Below are positions 11,200-23,189 of a stretch of DNA of 64,000 nt, one piece after another. How positions within the stretch are numbered: the first letter of the stretch is position 1; every line of letters begins with the position of its first letter. The notes under the pieces are model-generated. The model made no database searches. It was not told where the DNA came from and saw only the letters and a list, made by a program, of their open reading frames with translations. The DNA is from Paramecium octaurelia (taxonomy: Eukaryota > Ciliophora > Oligohymenophorea > Peniculida > Parameciidae). The translations under genes were made by a program, and so were the position numbers. Where the stretch lies: positions 4,183-68,182 of the forward strand of contig CAJJDP010000102.1 in assembly GCA_905182995.1 (NCBI GenBank), in the 5' to 3' direction.

Positions 11200-12510
11200 T
11201 CATTTTTATGTATGCAGATTAGAATACTCAGCAACCAATTCTTTAAAAATTTAATGCAATTCTATATCTGGAAAATCTGAGACAGGATTAAATTTTTTAT
11301 ATTATTCATTTGCAACATATGCGAAATTCTGAACTTTATTTTAACTCTTTTGAGAATATTTATAACATTATAAAGTTATAGTAGTTTATGGGTAGAAGTT
11401 TTTTAATTAATGAACTTGATTTAGTTTTGGAGATAACCATGTCATATCATTTTGATTGCATGTAAGTGTTTTTATCGGATTCATCAAATGTTTAGCATTT
11501 GATAAAATTGCGTAAATGCTTATATCAATAACTCCTTATAAGACCTTAACCAACCCATATTATCCTGCATGATCATGGATTGATGAATAATGTTTAAAAG
11601 GCCAAATTTCTAACACAAATTAATGTCCTGCTGAATCTTTATTAAAATGACCTAAGCCCAACCTTAGATATGACATATAGGGATCTAAACCATTCTGTTA
11701 AGCGGTTGCTTTTTTCTTTTACAGTATTTAGTTTAATTTGCATCCTGGGATTGTAACACTATGATGAATCAACTCTCCTAAACCAAATCTAGCTCCCTTC
11801 TATGGATATTAAGAGCTTTCTGATTATTCGATTTTCTATAATTCAACTTAGGATGCTGATTAGTATAAATCCTCGATTTCAGCTGCCAATTGTTTAGCTT
11901 ATTTTCCTTAATTCAATTGAAAAATATTTTAACAATTTTGTAAGATTACCTCACTAAGTGATGGAATAAAATGATCCTTTGTATGAATCCTAACTGGTCT
12001 TAGCGAACCCTTGTGACTATACATCAGACTTGGTAAGATATTTATGGGAATGGATTCTTGCCAAATTACAACAGATGTGATTGCCTTGATATTTTTCTGA
12101 ACTGACTCCATTTTGTAAATAGACACTTAAGTTTCTATCCTTGCCTCTCCATATCCAATCATCAAATCTAAGGTATTTTTATTCAAATATATCCATATTC
12201 CTTATGCATCCACCAGTTGATCTTTATCATTTGTAAACATAACTATTCGTTTATCAGTAAGTTTGACGGTTGCTTATTATGATGTAATAATCAGTTGGTT
12301 TTTTTTATATTAAATTTCCAGACAATTTTATAGAGCATAGTCGAGGTACCTAAAAATAATTGTATTCAATTATTGGAATTGAGGCTTTAATTCTTATTAA
12401 ACCATTTGGGGATTTAATTCAATTATTATTAATTTCTCATCTTATTCAAATGTGAGATCAATTCTTTAATCTAATACTTGCGATTGAAAAACTGCCTCCT
12501 CTGTTGACAT
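11200..12510 (-). CDS. Cysteine-dioxygenase-like cupin protein with long N-terminal extension (436 aa)
   Basis: Single exon, ATG at 12510 to TGA at 11200, no break. The C-terminal half has the cupin metal block SIHDHAGQYGLVKVLQG with His312 and His314, followed about 50 residues later by LSPKLNQVHQLKN, which supplies the third His (His367), and then a strand TITLQCYKYS. This is the layout of thiol dioxygenases of the CDO family, which oxidise cysteine or related thiols with Fe(II). The residue after HDHAGxx is Gly, where animal CDO has the Cys that forms the Cys-Tyr cofactor; Gly is also found in bacterial and plant-type enzymes. The first 200 or so residues match nothing I know and lengthen the protein to twice the usual size of CDO. 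The substrate cannot be told from the sequence. Confidence 0.75.
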
Positions 12511-12861
12511 TTTGTTTTTACGAAAGTAATAGAAAATAATTAATATTATGATTTATAATGTGTTAATGAATATTTAAAATCGAAAATTTTTACCAATTGA
12601 AAATACTCTCTATATTTTTGTTACAAATAAAGTAACCTGTCTAATTTGTATTAAAATTATATTTATTCTGCTTCTGCATTTCTGGAATAAATCATTCTTG
12701 AAAAAGGATAATTTGATTCTGATAATTTAAAAAGAAGTTAAAACATTGATTAATATGAATTTTTTTCAATAGTATTATTATTATTATTAGTATTATTATT
12801 ATGCATTAACACATGAATAAAAATTGACCTATGAAAATTTTCAGCGATCAATTTCATCAAT
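12511..12861. other. Intergenic with a small microsatellite
   Basis: Upstream flank of the cupin gene. Apart from the ATT repeat at 12771-12802 I see no feature. Confidence 0.5.
12771..12802. repeat. ATT/TTA microsatellite
   Basis: About ten near-perfect ATT units interrupted by one AGT. It is a simple repeat in an intergenic stretch. Confidence 0.85.
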
Positions 12862-13320
12862 AACTACAAATCTGATTTGGATTTTGACGAAGAAATAAGA
12901 TATCTATATCAAAAATAATTTCTTATTAGATTAGAAATGACAAAATTATCAGTTGTTTAATCAATCTATTGGCAATGTAGCGTTTCTGGAATTATCTCAT
13001 ATCTTACTTGTTTGATTTTAGTTTCTATTTTCAATAAACTTATTGTCAATTTGAAATTATGAGAGAAATTAATGATAATTTCTTAAAGAAAATGTATAGC
13101 GAAGATTGAAATAATATTATAAAATTTAATATCATTAAATTTCTTCATTGTTTTGTCTAAAATGATTGATTTTGAATCCTGAAAAAATGTGAATAAAATA
13201 TGCAAAGACAAAATAAATTTCTATTGTTAGTAATTGGATGAACAGGAATATCTAGCAAATTAAAGGAGAATTAGCAATATTCTTATCAGCCCATGTCATA
13301 ATTGTAACCTGGTAATTAGG

Positions 13321-14010
13321 TCTTCTATTTTTATGACCACATTAATTCTTCGATATCAGGCATTATTGTAGAATAAGAACTGATGGAGGTTGCTTTTTTT
13401 TATGCATTTCCGCAACATCATTAATCCAGGCTGTAATTTCCTTTGGATTATATCAACATTTTCAATTGCACGTTAGTTGTATTTTTACTTCTATTTGCTA
13501 CTATGAAATATTCTCTCCTCTATATTCTAATATAGCCTTTTTGAATTGGCTAAGAGCAGGTTTGTAAAATTATATAGTAAGAATACTAATGTAACTAAAC
13601 CAAGTGTCTCAGGTTGGCCATCAGGTCTTGATATCTTGATGAACGTATCAATATCGTCTATAGCCAGTACATAATCTGGTATAAATATTTTAATTTGCAG
13701 CGACATACTTTAACAATTATTTGACTTCTGCACCTACTTATAAATTAAATAATCATTTGGATTATAAGCATCTTCAGGCAAAGGAACCTTTCGGTTTTAA
13801 AACCTAGAACTTTATGCATCTTATGGAGCTTCTTAGCTCCTGCTTAATCTAATAGATTTTCAGTAAAGACATTAAATAATCTTCATCTTCTTCACCACTA
13901 TCAATTTCAACACTTTATTCATCCTCCACTACATATTCCTCATCATTATGTTAATTATCGATTTCCTTAACTGTTTCGTTACGACCAAAACCATAATCGT
14001 TCTGAATTGA
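13321..14010 (-). pseudogene. IFT46: First (probably artificial) copy of the IFT46 relic
   Basis: Same content as the relic at 14580-15270, shifted by 1254 bp. It should be counted once if the N-junction is an assembly error. Confidence 0.6.
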
Positions 14011-14579
14011 TAGGATTGAGATTTACTTTTTACATTATTAATTTCTTTTTTAATTTTTGATAGTTATTGAAATTAGGGTTGTGAATGTGTTACAATTAAC
14101 CTTAATTTTTGTATNAACTACAAATCTGATTTGGATTTTGACGAAGAAATAAGATATCTATATCAAAAATAATTTCTTATTAGATTAGAAATGACAAAAT
14201 TATCAGTTGTTTAATCAATCTATTGGCAATGTAGCGTTTCTGGAATTATCTCATATCTTACTTGTTTGATTTTAGTTTCTATTTTCAATAAACTTATTGT
14301 CAATTTGAAATTATGAGAGAAATTAATGATAATTTCTTAAAGAAAATGTATAGCGAAGATTGAAATAATATTATAAAATTTAATATCATTAAATTTCTTC
14401 ATTGTTTTGTCTAAAATGATTGATTTTGAATCCTGAAAAAATGTGAATAAAATATGCAAAGACAAAATAAATTTCTATTGTTAGTAATTGGATGAACAGG
14501 AATATCTAGCAAATTAAAGGAGAATTAGCAATATTCTTATCAGCCCATGTCATAATTGTAACCTGGTAATTAGGTCTTC

Positions 14580-15270
14580 TATTTTTATGACCACATTAAT
14601 TCTTCGATATCAGGCATTATTGTAGAATAAGAACTGATGGAGGTTGCTTTTTTTTATGCATTTCCGCAACATCATTAATCCAGGCTGTAATTTCCTTTGG
14701 ATTATATCAACATTTTCAATTGCACGTTAGTTGTATTTTTACTTCTATTTGCTACTATGAAATATTCTCTCCTCTATATTCTAATATAGCCTTTTTGAAT
14801 TGGCTAAGAGCAGGTTTGTAAAATTATATAGTAAGAATACTAATGTAACTAAACCAAGTGTCTCAGGTTGGCCATCAGGTCTTGATATCTTGATGAACGT
14901 ATCAATATCGTCTATAGCCAGTACATAATCTGGTATAAATATTTTAATTTGCAGCGACATACTTTAACAATTATTTGACTTCTGCACCTACTTATAAATT
15001 AAATAATCATTTGGATTATAAGCATCTTCAGGCAAAGGAACCTTTCGGTTTTAAAACCTAGAACTTTATGCATCTTATGGAGCTTCTTAGCTCCTGCTTA
15101 ATCTAATAGATTTTCAGTAAAGACATTAAATAATCTTCATCTTCTTCACCACTATCAATTTCAACACTTTATTCATCCTCCACTACATATTCCTCATCAT
15201 TATGTTAATTATCGATTTCCTTAACTGTTTCGTTACGACCAAAACCATAATCGTTCTGAATTGATAGGAT
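14580..15270 (-). pseudogene. IFT46: Decayed intraflagellar transport protein IFT46
   Basis: IFT46 is an IFT-B complex subunit needed for cilium assembly. Read from high to low coordinates, the pieces are an acidic N-terminal stretch (DEEYVVEDE, IDSGEEDEDY), PEDAYNPNDY, then FIPDYVLAIDDIDTF with IKISRPDGQPETLGL (the IFT46 core), then NPKEITAWINDVAEMHKKK with PPSVL, then YSTIMPDIEELM. They are in order and close to the expected spacing, but they lie in at least three frames and two TGA codons precede NPKEI. The gaps do not fit 20-34 nt introns. It is therefore a pseudogene; the genome should hold an intact paralogue elsewhere, as expected after the whole-genome duplications known in Paramecium. 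Confidence 0.85.
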
Positions 15271-15431
15271 TGAGATTTACTTTTTACATTATTAATTTCT
15301 TTTTTAATTTTTGATAGTTATTGAAATTAGGGTTGTGAATGTGTTACAATTAACCTTAATTTTTGTATTTGAATCTATATGTTTTAAACCAATAAGAATG
15401 TTAGACTAAAAGTATTTAATTATATTAAATA

Positions 15432-16844
15432 ATGAATGATTGTTATTTCGAATTAGAATCATTAATTAACGATTTACCATAACGAACGCTTGCATTAAAA
15501 ATGCAATAATTATTTTATGGAGTAATAAATCAAGAAAAACAAAGTAGTCCTATTTTAGAGGTTGAAAAATATTTCCGCAAAATGATAAAAAAAATTGAGT
15601 AGTTTTATTGCAGAAGATTACAAAAATTGGAGTATTTTATTTCAAAAAAAGCAGACTCTCAACTAATTTTGTTATGCATAAATAAATATTTAGAGACAAA
15701 GCCTTGGAGAGAAAATATGGATTATACAGCTAAAGCAACTAAGCATAATAAAATTGATGATAAAAATTGTAATCAATTCATAAATTTTGACAATATTAAA
15801 GAGGAACATAATTCAAGCAAAACATCTACACCTTTTAGTCATTATACAGGAATTCCATCTATACCCAGGGATTCATCATTAAATTAAGCAATATTTTTAG
15901 AATATGAAAATTCATTAACATCGTCGTCATCATTTTAACAGGACAACTAAGATGCTCAAATAGATATTTCTGAGATCTAATATAAACTCTAATAATTAGT
16001 AGATAAATCACCAAAAAAGATAAGTGTAGTTAAGAAGAAACAATAATTAGTAGATTTAAAAGATAGCGAATTAGAAGAGTTCTCTGCCTTATCACCTCCT
16101 CATTAAAATATTTTGGATTGCAACATCAGTGATATCAAATCTGGTTTTGATTCTAGATTGATTTCTTCAAGATCACTTCTAAAAGAATCAAATAATCAAG
16201 GTAAGTAACCAAAAAGTCCCTAATAAGTTCCACAAACAAGAGAGTTTGAGAGCTTATTTCAAACTTATTAATCAACGAAAGAAATTATTAAGTATGTTGA
16301 ATAATATCATTAAATGCAATAATAATAGCAAGTCCAATAACATCATCAGTAGAGTTTTAAGACAAAACCTAGTCTTGAAGTTAATAACGTATTGTCATGT
16401 TTTCAAGATAAATGGTAAAGTCCCTCAGCCAACAAAAGATATCGCGTGAGATCTTCTTATCAAAAAGAAATACCATCTTAAAACAAACTAAAAGTCAACA
16501 CTTCTCATGAAAATTTTGAAATTCGAACCTCTAAATCTATTTAATCAAAGTAAAGGCATTTTCAACTATCTTCACCACTAAATGAATCCATGAATTAATT
16601 AAAGCAAAAATAATAAAATTAACTCATATAATAGCAATCATTATAATAAAAGAAAAACCTACAAAGATACCAACCATAAACATTATCATCTGCCTTATCT
16701 CATCTATACAAAAGATTTTCCTATCAAAAACAAAGTTCATCTGTGGTGACTAAGCGATCTACAAAACAAACAATTAGCTATTCTCTAGAAAAAGATCATT
16801 AAAAAAATACATGCAAATTAGTTGATTATTTAATAAACTATTGA
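15432..16844 (+). CDS. Gln-rich protein of unknown function (470 aa)
   Basis: A single uninterrupted frame in ciliate code from ATG 15432 to TGA 16842-16844. The first 100 residues look folded and partly helical (LESLINDLPQRTLALKMQQL, EVEKYFRKMIKKIEQFY). The rest is low-complexity: Ser-rich and Gln-rich stretches, runs of Gln near residue 300, and basic segments near the C-terminus. No catalytic motif, signal peptide or membrane span is visible. The start is 63 bp beyond the end of the duplicated block, so it is unaffected by the artefact. Such a layout is common for ciliate regulatory or cytoskeletal proteins, but I do not recognise a family. Confidence 0.8.
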
Positions 16845-16846
16845 AA

Positions 16847-16868
16847 TTTATATATATATATATATATA
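16847..16868. repeat. TA dinucleotide run
   Basis: About nine TA units in the 35-bp gap between two convergent genes. It lies where the two 3' ends meet. Confidence 0.85.
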
Positions 16869-16879
16869 ACTCTATTAAA

Positions 16880-18023
16880 TCAATTCGAATGCTTTAAGAA
16901 TTAGACTTCTGTCTTTTTTAGAGAGTATTTTTTAAATTGTGGATTTGAATTAAGAGAATCATCAACCTTATAAGTCTCATCTGATAATTTTTCAATAGTC
17001 TAGCAAAATTCTATGTTATCCTTGTATATCTCATTTTAATTTTCAAATGATTATTCCCATGTTTTTATTAAAATACCTATGATAATTATAGCGACAATAT
17101 CTTACCTAAGAACTAAATGGATTCGTCCTTAAAATAATCTAATGCAATTGAATGAGTAATTTTAGTATTTTCAAAAAATTTCATAGTTTCAAAAGTAGCC
17201 ATATTATCCTCCTGCATTTTTATTTGTAAATTAAATTTCATGTCTAACAAAATGTTCTTTATCATTGAAATCAGATTTATTATTTCAAACTTAAATAACA
17301 TCAAGAATTACTGAGTCTTATTGAAAATTTTTTGTTTTGAATAGCAAATCGACGTGAGTTAGATAAAGCTATATTTCTTCAGATTGTTACTTAAACAACC
17401 CTATAACTGCTTTTGACTCAATTACTTCCAAAGTTTTATATAATTTTTCAGCAGTGCCAATTTGTAAGCCTATCAGGTAAACATTTCATTTTACTAATTT
17501 CAATCTCTTGGAGCAATTCCTGAATATCTTTTAGTTTATCTTGCAATTTAGTATGATCTTTGATAGATTTCTTGACCTTCTCTAATTCTTTATCATCTTG
17601 ATCTATCATTTTTTCTTTATCCTTAATCATAATTTTGAAGTAGTTAGAGTTATGCTTGAGTTCATCTGTAATGAACTACTCAATACTCCCTATCCGGTCA
17701 TACTCAAACTCTTTTTTTTCTTTACAATATTTCAATATCTTAATAATGTTACTCTAACAGAATACTTATTATTAAAATGCCTTGATAAACTCTTAATTTT
17801 CAGTGTTTTGAAATAGTTCTTCATCTGTTTATTAAATTATTTTGGTGAGAGCACTAAAAGCCAAAGCTTAGTCCACCTTCTATTCTTATCTTTTAAGCCA
17901 ATCCATTATTTATGGAAAGAACTATTCTAACAAATAATAACTATGATTACCTGATGCTTTTTTTCCTACGATTGAATTCCCGAGAGTCAAATAAGCAAAC
18001 CAAATTATGAAAAAATATTTCAT
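16880..18023 (-). CDS. Secreted coiled-coil protein (347 aa)
   Basis: Exons 18023..17951, 17926..17495, 17469..17312, 17289..17106 and 17076..16880; introns of 24, 25, 22 and 29 nt. The N-terminus MKYFFIIWFAYLTLGNSIVG is a good signal peptide. The remainder is almost entirely charged heptad-like helix, for example DKEKMIDQDDKELEKVKKS, with few cysteines. In Paramecium a signal peptide followed by coiled coils is typical of trichocyst matrix proteins, which are packed as crystals in secretory organelles, but I did not find a diagnostic motif, so that is only a possibility. The 24-nt first intron is a multiple of three and has no in-frame TGA, so this splice is less certain than the others. Confidence 0.75.
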
Positions 18024-18112
18024 ATTTATTATTCTTTGCTAAAATAACGTATATATAATATATAAAGTGAATTTTCTATTGGAAAAAAGTATATTATCGA
18101 TAATTTAATTAC

Positions 18113-19766
18113 TCATTTTTTTGCTAATAAATTTTGCTTATTTCTTAAACTACCTGTCCAATCAATCTAAGTGTTCTCCTTTCCCTTTTTTGTTTTTTAT
18201 TATGTAGTATTTATTTTTAAAACTTAATTGTAAACAGATTCACTGGAATGTCCACTTAATTCTTTAAAAATTTTATCCTTCAAGGTGTCCTCTTACTATT
18301 GTAATTGTGGCTTTTATTGATTCTGATTTAAGATATAAAATCGCTTCTATTCAATTTAATCCATAGAAGGCTGCTTTTTTCTTTATTTTTAATCTTGAGA
18401 TTTATTAATTGTGTTTGAATCATATTGATCTAAGTAAATATCAAATTATATTACTTCTTTAACTATTATAAATCTTAATAGATTGCGGTAAGATTGATTA
18501 GCTTTTCTAGTGGATCAAAGGAGTTATTTCTAAGTTTTTAGGTTGTTCAATATTTTATGCATTTTCATTGGCCAATTTCACAATTTCTTGTACACTGAAC
18601 TTCTCACTAAGTTACTATTATTGATTGATCACAATTTGCTACTCATTCAAACTTACATTATGACTATTGACCGATTATGGTAACTGTGATTATTGATCAC
18701 AGTTGTGGATATTTGTGTGATTCCAACTTTCTGGGGTATTTGAGTTGCTCTCTCTTCTTGAATTTTGGATTGTAGAAATTGGATTAGATCCATTACTTTT
18801 ATAGATCGGCAATTTTGATATTGGAGATGGTGGGTTTTAGCTATTACTATCTTTAATTGTGTTCGAGAATGTGCTCTGGTAGATATCATCATTTTCTAAG
18901 ATATCAAATACTTTCATATCAATTGAAGGATTATTAAAATTGATTGAATTACTTCTAGATTTAATTGATTATTATGATGTATCATTCAACAAAATATTGT
19001 AGCACATTTTATTCATGAATGTTAAAATTGAAGATTAATCAAACTAATTGATTTTTACTCCAGATTCTAGTTTCATTTCTGATAATAATTGTTAAATGTT
19101 TCTGACTCTCTTCTCATATCTCTGCATTATATCATCAAATGGCTTCATTTCCATCTTTTTAACTATGTTTGTGTGATTTTTTTCTATGTCAATTTAGAAT
19201 TACTACAGTTGCTTCTCATAATTCGTCACAGCTTGTTGACAGTCCAGTATATTCTATTCTAGATTTGAATGATCATGTTGAAACTTTTGTATGTAAGTTT
19301 ATTTTAATTATTGAGCTGTTTCAATTACCTATTCAAAAAATTTTATGCAGTTTGTTTTTTAATCTTCAAGCAATTGCTTTTGACTAATCTAAAGGCTATT
19401 TAAGTCTATAATTTTAGAATTGCAAGCCAATAAGGTTTATTTCATCTATTCCTAAAATTAATTTATTCTCATTTGCCTTTGGAATTCTAATTCTGTTCCA
19501 GCACTTTCTTCTATTTTGTGACCCTTCAATGCCAAATTCAAGGCACACTTAGAACAAAATAATGTTCGCTTATCATTTTAGGCATAGTACTTTGCCTATA
19601 AATAACAATTGTAATAGCTTCATACTTTTTTATTTGGATGCTTTAGACAGTTCAAATGAGAGTTGGCTTTCTATTTAAAAATATTTGAATTCTTTAATAT
19701 TCTGTCTTATTCTTTAGCATTATAAGATGATTCTTCCTCCGAGCTTGATGAAATTGCTAAATTCAT
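18113..19766 (-). CDS. B-box-like zinc-finger, coiled-coil protein (532 aa)
   Basis: Exons 19766..19626, 19595..18455 and 18429..18113, with introns of 30 and 25 nt. Near the N-terminus, across the first splice, is a zinc-binding pattern: CLKHPNKK, then AKYYAQND, then FCSKCALNLALKGHK. The spacing C-x2-H ... C-x2-C ... H matches the small B-box-type fingers frequent in ciliates. It is followed by about 150 residues of coiled coil, then a long Ser/Asn/Gln-rich disordered region and a basic tail. In animals B-boxes with coiled coils mediate self-assembly in TRIM proteins, but no RING is present here. It is divergently arranged with the gene starting at 19883, leaving 116 bp for both promoters. 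Confidence 0.8.
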
Positions 19767-19882
19767 TAATTCTGTTAAAATAAAATTAAATATAATTGTT
19801 TAAAAACTTTATCAATTAATATCAATTTGGATAAAGGATTCAAAAAAATGTTATAAAATTAAACTTTGACACTGTTTGACCC

Positions 19883-20482
19883 ATGAAATCACTTTTTTTG
19901 ATTAATCTTAATTTTGGATTGTCCAACTCTTTTTCCAATTAAAATACTTTTAAATATAATTAATCCAATCATCAAAATCAATCTTTATTTTATATTATTA
20001 TAATTGGTAAGACACATGGGAGTTTGTTAAATAAGTTAAACAGCAGATTATTAAAGTCTTCAATTAATTTCTGCTCGCCAGAACCTACCACAGGTTACTA
20101 TTTAATAAGATAATAGGAAAGTGATTCAAGTAGAGAACCATCCCCTTCAAATAGTCAAGAAAAAATGAATATTGAATCAATTAAATAGAAATAATAACAG
20201 GAAATAAATTAAGGAAGTGGTACTAATAGAAGTATTATACAATATTTAGGAGAACCTGAAAATGAGATGAGCAATAACATTAATAAGGAGCGAATGAATA
20301 TTTATGAAGCGACGTAATAAAAAATAAATTTTAATATTCACTCACATGACTAATATACTAATTCTTCAAGAACATAATTAGGATAAATATATTTGAACAG
20401 TAATCCTCTAAATATAAATCCTGAGCCTGAATTAAGACATAATTTTATTGTAAGTAATCCCAAGCTCACTTTAAACAAATGA
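19883..20482 (+). CDS. Unknown Ser/Asn-rich protein (199 aa)
   Basis: One open frame from ATG 19883 to TGA 20480-20482. The first 60 residues include a hydrophobic patch (QSLFYIIIIGKTHGSLL); the rest is polar and probably disordered. A GT...AG interval of 29 nt begins at about 20008, but the frame stays open through it and its removal would break the frame, so I treat it as exon. No family is recognised. Confidence 0.6.
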
Positions 20483-20615
20483 AATAATGAAAATCACAAT
20501 ATATTGAAAATATTTCATTATATTCTTTGCTAAAATATTGTATTTTTTGACAATATGAAGTAATGGATTCAACAAGTTTGTTTATAATATATTATAATCT
20601 GTTTGTTTATATAAT

Positions 20616-22495
20616 TCATGTTTGATCCTGTTCTGGTTGAGGCAAGATGGATTCATATTTTTCATAAATCTATTATGCAAGATCTAAATGCTTTTATTTT
20701 TCCTCCTCTTTCGTAAAAAAGGCGATTTCAATAAACTTCACTTTATTTTCATACCTCTCCTTTCTCTTTTGTTTCTGTTTTAACAAATAAGTTTAGTGAA
20801 CTATCTTATAGATATTTTCAGCCCATTATTATATAATATTTTGTTATTCGATGCAAAATGGTTTATCATCCTCTAGAATACTCTTTAAGTCTTCTCTACT
20901 TGCTAAACCCATAATTAATGGCTCTTCCAATTATCTAACTTATCTCACTTCTGCTACATCTTCAGGCAATTAGTAATTATCAGATAACAATGGTCCTAAA
21001 GGTCGAGGATATGTTTTATATTTTGAGGGTAAATGAGACTAGTTACCTAACTTCTTTAACCATTTGGATTTTAGAAAATCCATTATGATCTCATACATTA
21101 AACTTCCTACTATATAACAATTTTGTTCAAATAACTCCTTTTTTTTAACTCTATCTGGAAATTCGGCCCAAGGCTTTAATATAACTCTAAGTAAAAACAC
21201 TCTGATTAAAATTAATGTTATTAATAAACATTATGCTTTGATATCAGTCATACCATCCAATTAACCAAAATGAGTAAAATTGAGTCTATTTATTTCAAAA
21301 AGAAACAAAAAGTTCTGAATAGGAAATTCAAAGTTATGAAATATAGATCCTAAAAATTCAATTGTTTCTGGTTTAATGTCTTTTGCATTAAAATTGGAAA
21401 TCAAGGTTTAGAACAATTTTTTTGTTTGATTTTTAATATTCTATCTTCTCTATTTCATTTCTGCTTCTAGTATTTTTCTCTTATCTGTAATATTTAGATT
21501 ATCCTTATTGCTTGAAAACTGAACAATAACTTTTGCTGAATTCTTTTAAAACATTTCTAAAAAGTTTTACAAGCATTTAATAGCCTATTCACCTTTCTAA
21601 TTCAAAGCCTATTGTTTCCTGTTATCTAGATTTTTTCTAAATCTGTGAAAGTATAATGCAAGGTAAATAAATTGATCTCTGAATATCTTAAAATTGATCT
21701 TTGCCCATTGTCTAAGAAATCTAAATAAAAATTTACTCTTTCGTCATTCCAGGAGGCTTAAACCTTTTTCTTTAGTATAACTTTGCCTATTCCAACTCTT
21801 TCTCTCTCTCTTTCAATTCTTTCTCATTTTTCAAATTCATTTCAAAGTTGCCTTAATATTTCTAATCCATCTATGCTTTTAACTGTTCTTGCTCATCTTT
21901 CTCTGGTCCCCAAATATCATCAATTTACTTATTGATAGTATTACCCAATCCCATTCTTAAGAATTTCTCATATTCAGTTATTTTGTCATCTGTTTACACT
22001 TCAATAGTTCTTTTCGAAACTTCATTTTTTAAACCATAGATCCTTTCATCCTTCGGTGGAATTTCAACAGCTTATCTTTATGGGTATGGTTAAGCGTAAG
22101 GAGGATAATGAATACTGCTCATCTGCTAAGAGTAATATTCTAATGGTTTTAAAGTAATTGATTTTATTTAAACATTTATTGGCTTTTAACTCGGCTTTTA
22201 ATATTATTGCTGATATTACAAACTTTATTAATATTGTTGCATTTATTGTTAATATTGTTGTTAATACATTAGTTAATTGAGCATCATGTTCTAGTCATAT
22301 ATCAGTTATTACATAGATAAATATTATTGTCTCTATTGTAAACGCCTATCATTCAAATATATGTTACCTCTTGTAATCTTCCTCTAGGATCTACTATTAA
22401 TTGAAGGCAGGTACATTATTATAGGTGTTCATCGATTAATAGCCTACATTCTAAAATGTCTGCCGATTATTATAATAATTATTATTATTATACAT
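20616..22495 (-). CDS. Unknown protein with Gln-rich N-terminus and helical core (610 aa)
   Basis: Exons 22495..22368, 22345..21737 and 21711..20616, introns 22 and 25 nt. The N-terminal 120 residues are Asn-, Tyr- and Gln-rich, prion-like in composition (runs such as QQQYQQQMQQYQQ). A charged coiled coil follows (EKELKEREKELEQAK), then a mostly helical domain with two hydrophobic helices (IFHNFEFPIQNFLFLFEINR and QCLLITLILIRVFLLRVIL) and another charged coil near the C-terminus. No enzymatic motif is visible. A shorter form starting at the Met at 22122 (MSSIHYPPY) is possible and would move the start away from the divergent neighbour, whose ATG is only 8 bp from 22495. Confidence 0.75.
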
Positions 22496-22503
22496 TTTTA
22501 ATA

Positions 22504-23151
22504 ATGAATTTTTTTCGTTGCAATTGCACCAATATTGAATAGGGATTAGACATACCTAATAGTAATCTCTACATTGAACAAATTATCTTGCATTCGATGA
22601 ACTAAGATAAGGTTATATCTTTGACGATGGATCTAAATGTAATTTTGGAAGGATTCAAGTTAAACAGGAAGAAGGATTGTCTTTATTTATAAAATCTCAA
22701 CGATTTTAAGGAGGATCTGCATTACACATTGACCAAATTGAATCAATAGTTTTAGTAATTTTTGGCAATTTATTATGTTAGGATCCCTTTAAAAAATTAG
22801 GACGACAGTAGTTAATAATTTTATTTAAATTTAAACTTGTATGTGTATGAAGGCTGTTATAAATTATTATACTTATAATAAAAGGACTCTTACTTCCATA
22901 AGGATGGCTATCTTTACGGAGAATGGGAGATCATGGGGTCAACTCAAGATATTCAGATAGAATTCATATGTAATATTACAATTTATTTTTGATTCTTAGA
23001 GGATAAGACTAATTAAGGGTAAAATAATCATTTACTTAGAGATCTCACCAATTGCGCTCAAAATCAATACACAGAACATAATATCGAAGACGAAAACCCC
23101 AAGATAATGTACTCGATAAGCAAGACACCCAAATTAAAAAGAAAGCGCTGA
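22504..23151 (+). CDS. Unknown protein (205 aa)
   Basis: Exons 22504..22969 and 23000..23151 with a 30-nt intron that contains an in-frame TGA, so splicing is needed to extend the frame. The first part looks like a folded domain with mixed strands and helices (IYIEQIILHSMNQDKVISL, FYLNLNLYVYEGCYKLLYL, DGYLYGEWEIMG); the second exon is polar and ends in a basic KRKR tail, a possible nuclear signal. No family is recognised. The ATG lies 8 bp from that of the divergent gene, so one of the two starts may be wrong; a later Met is present about 34 codons downstream. Confidence 0.65.
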
Positions 23152-23189
23152 ACTAAATTACTAAAAAAATCATTATTTTGATATAATTT

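Larger units (their letters stand above)
12862..15368. repeat. Direct duplication of 1253 bp around a single N (probable assembly artefact)
   Basis: Positions 12862-14114 reappear as 14116-15368, separated only by the N at 14115. Every stretch I compared was identical. A real tandem duplication would not be expected to carry an N exactly at the joint, and the same pattern occurs twice more in this window. The likely cause is two contigs whose overlapping ends were joined with a one-base gap. The real locus is probably one copy running from 12861 to 15369. Confidence 0.9.

Noticed and set aside
14116-15368. Tandem gene duplications at three loci
   Set aside because: Each repeat begins exactly after a single N and shows no difference from the first copy. 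An assembly overlap explains all three.
20008-20036. A 29-nt GT...AG interval as an intron of the 199-aa gene
   Set aside because: The frame is open through it and would be broken by removing it.
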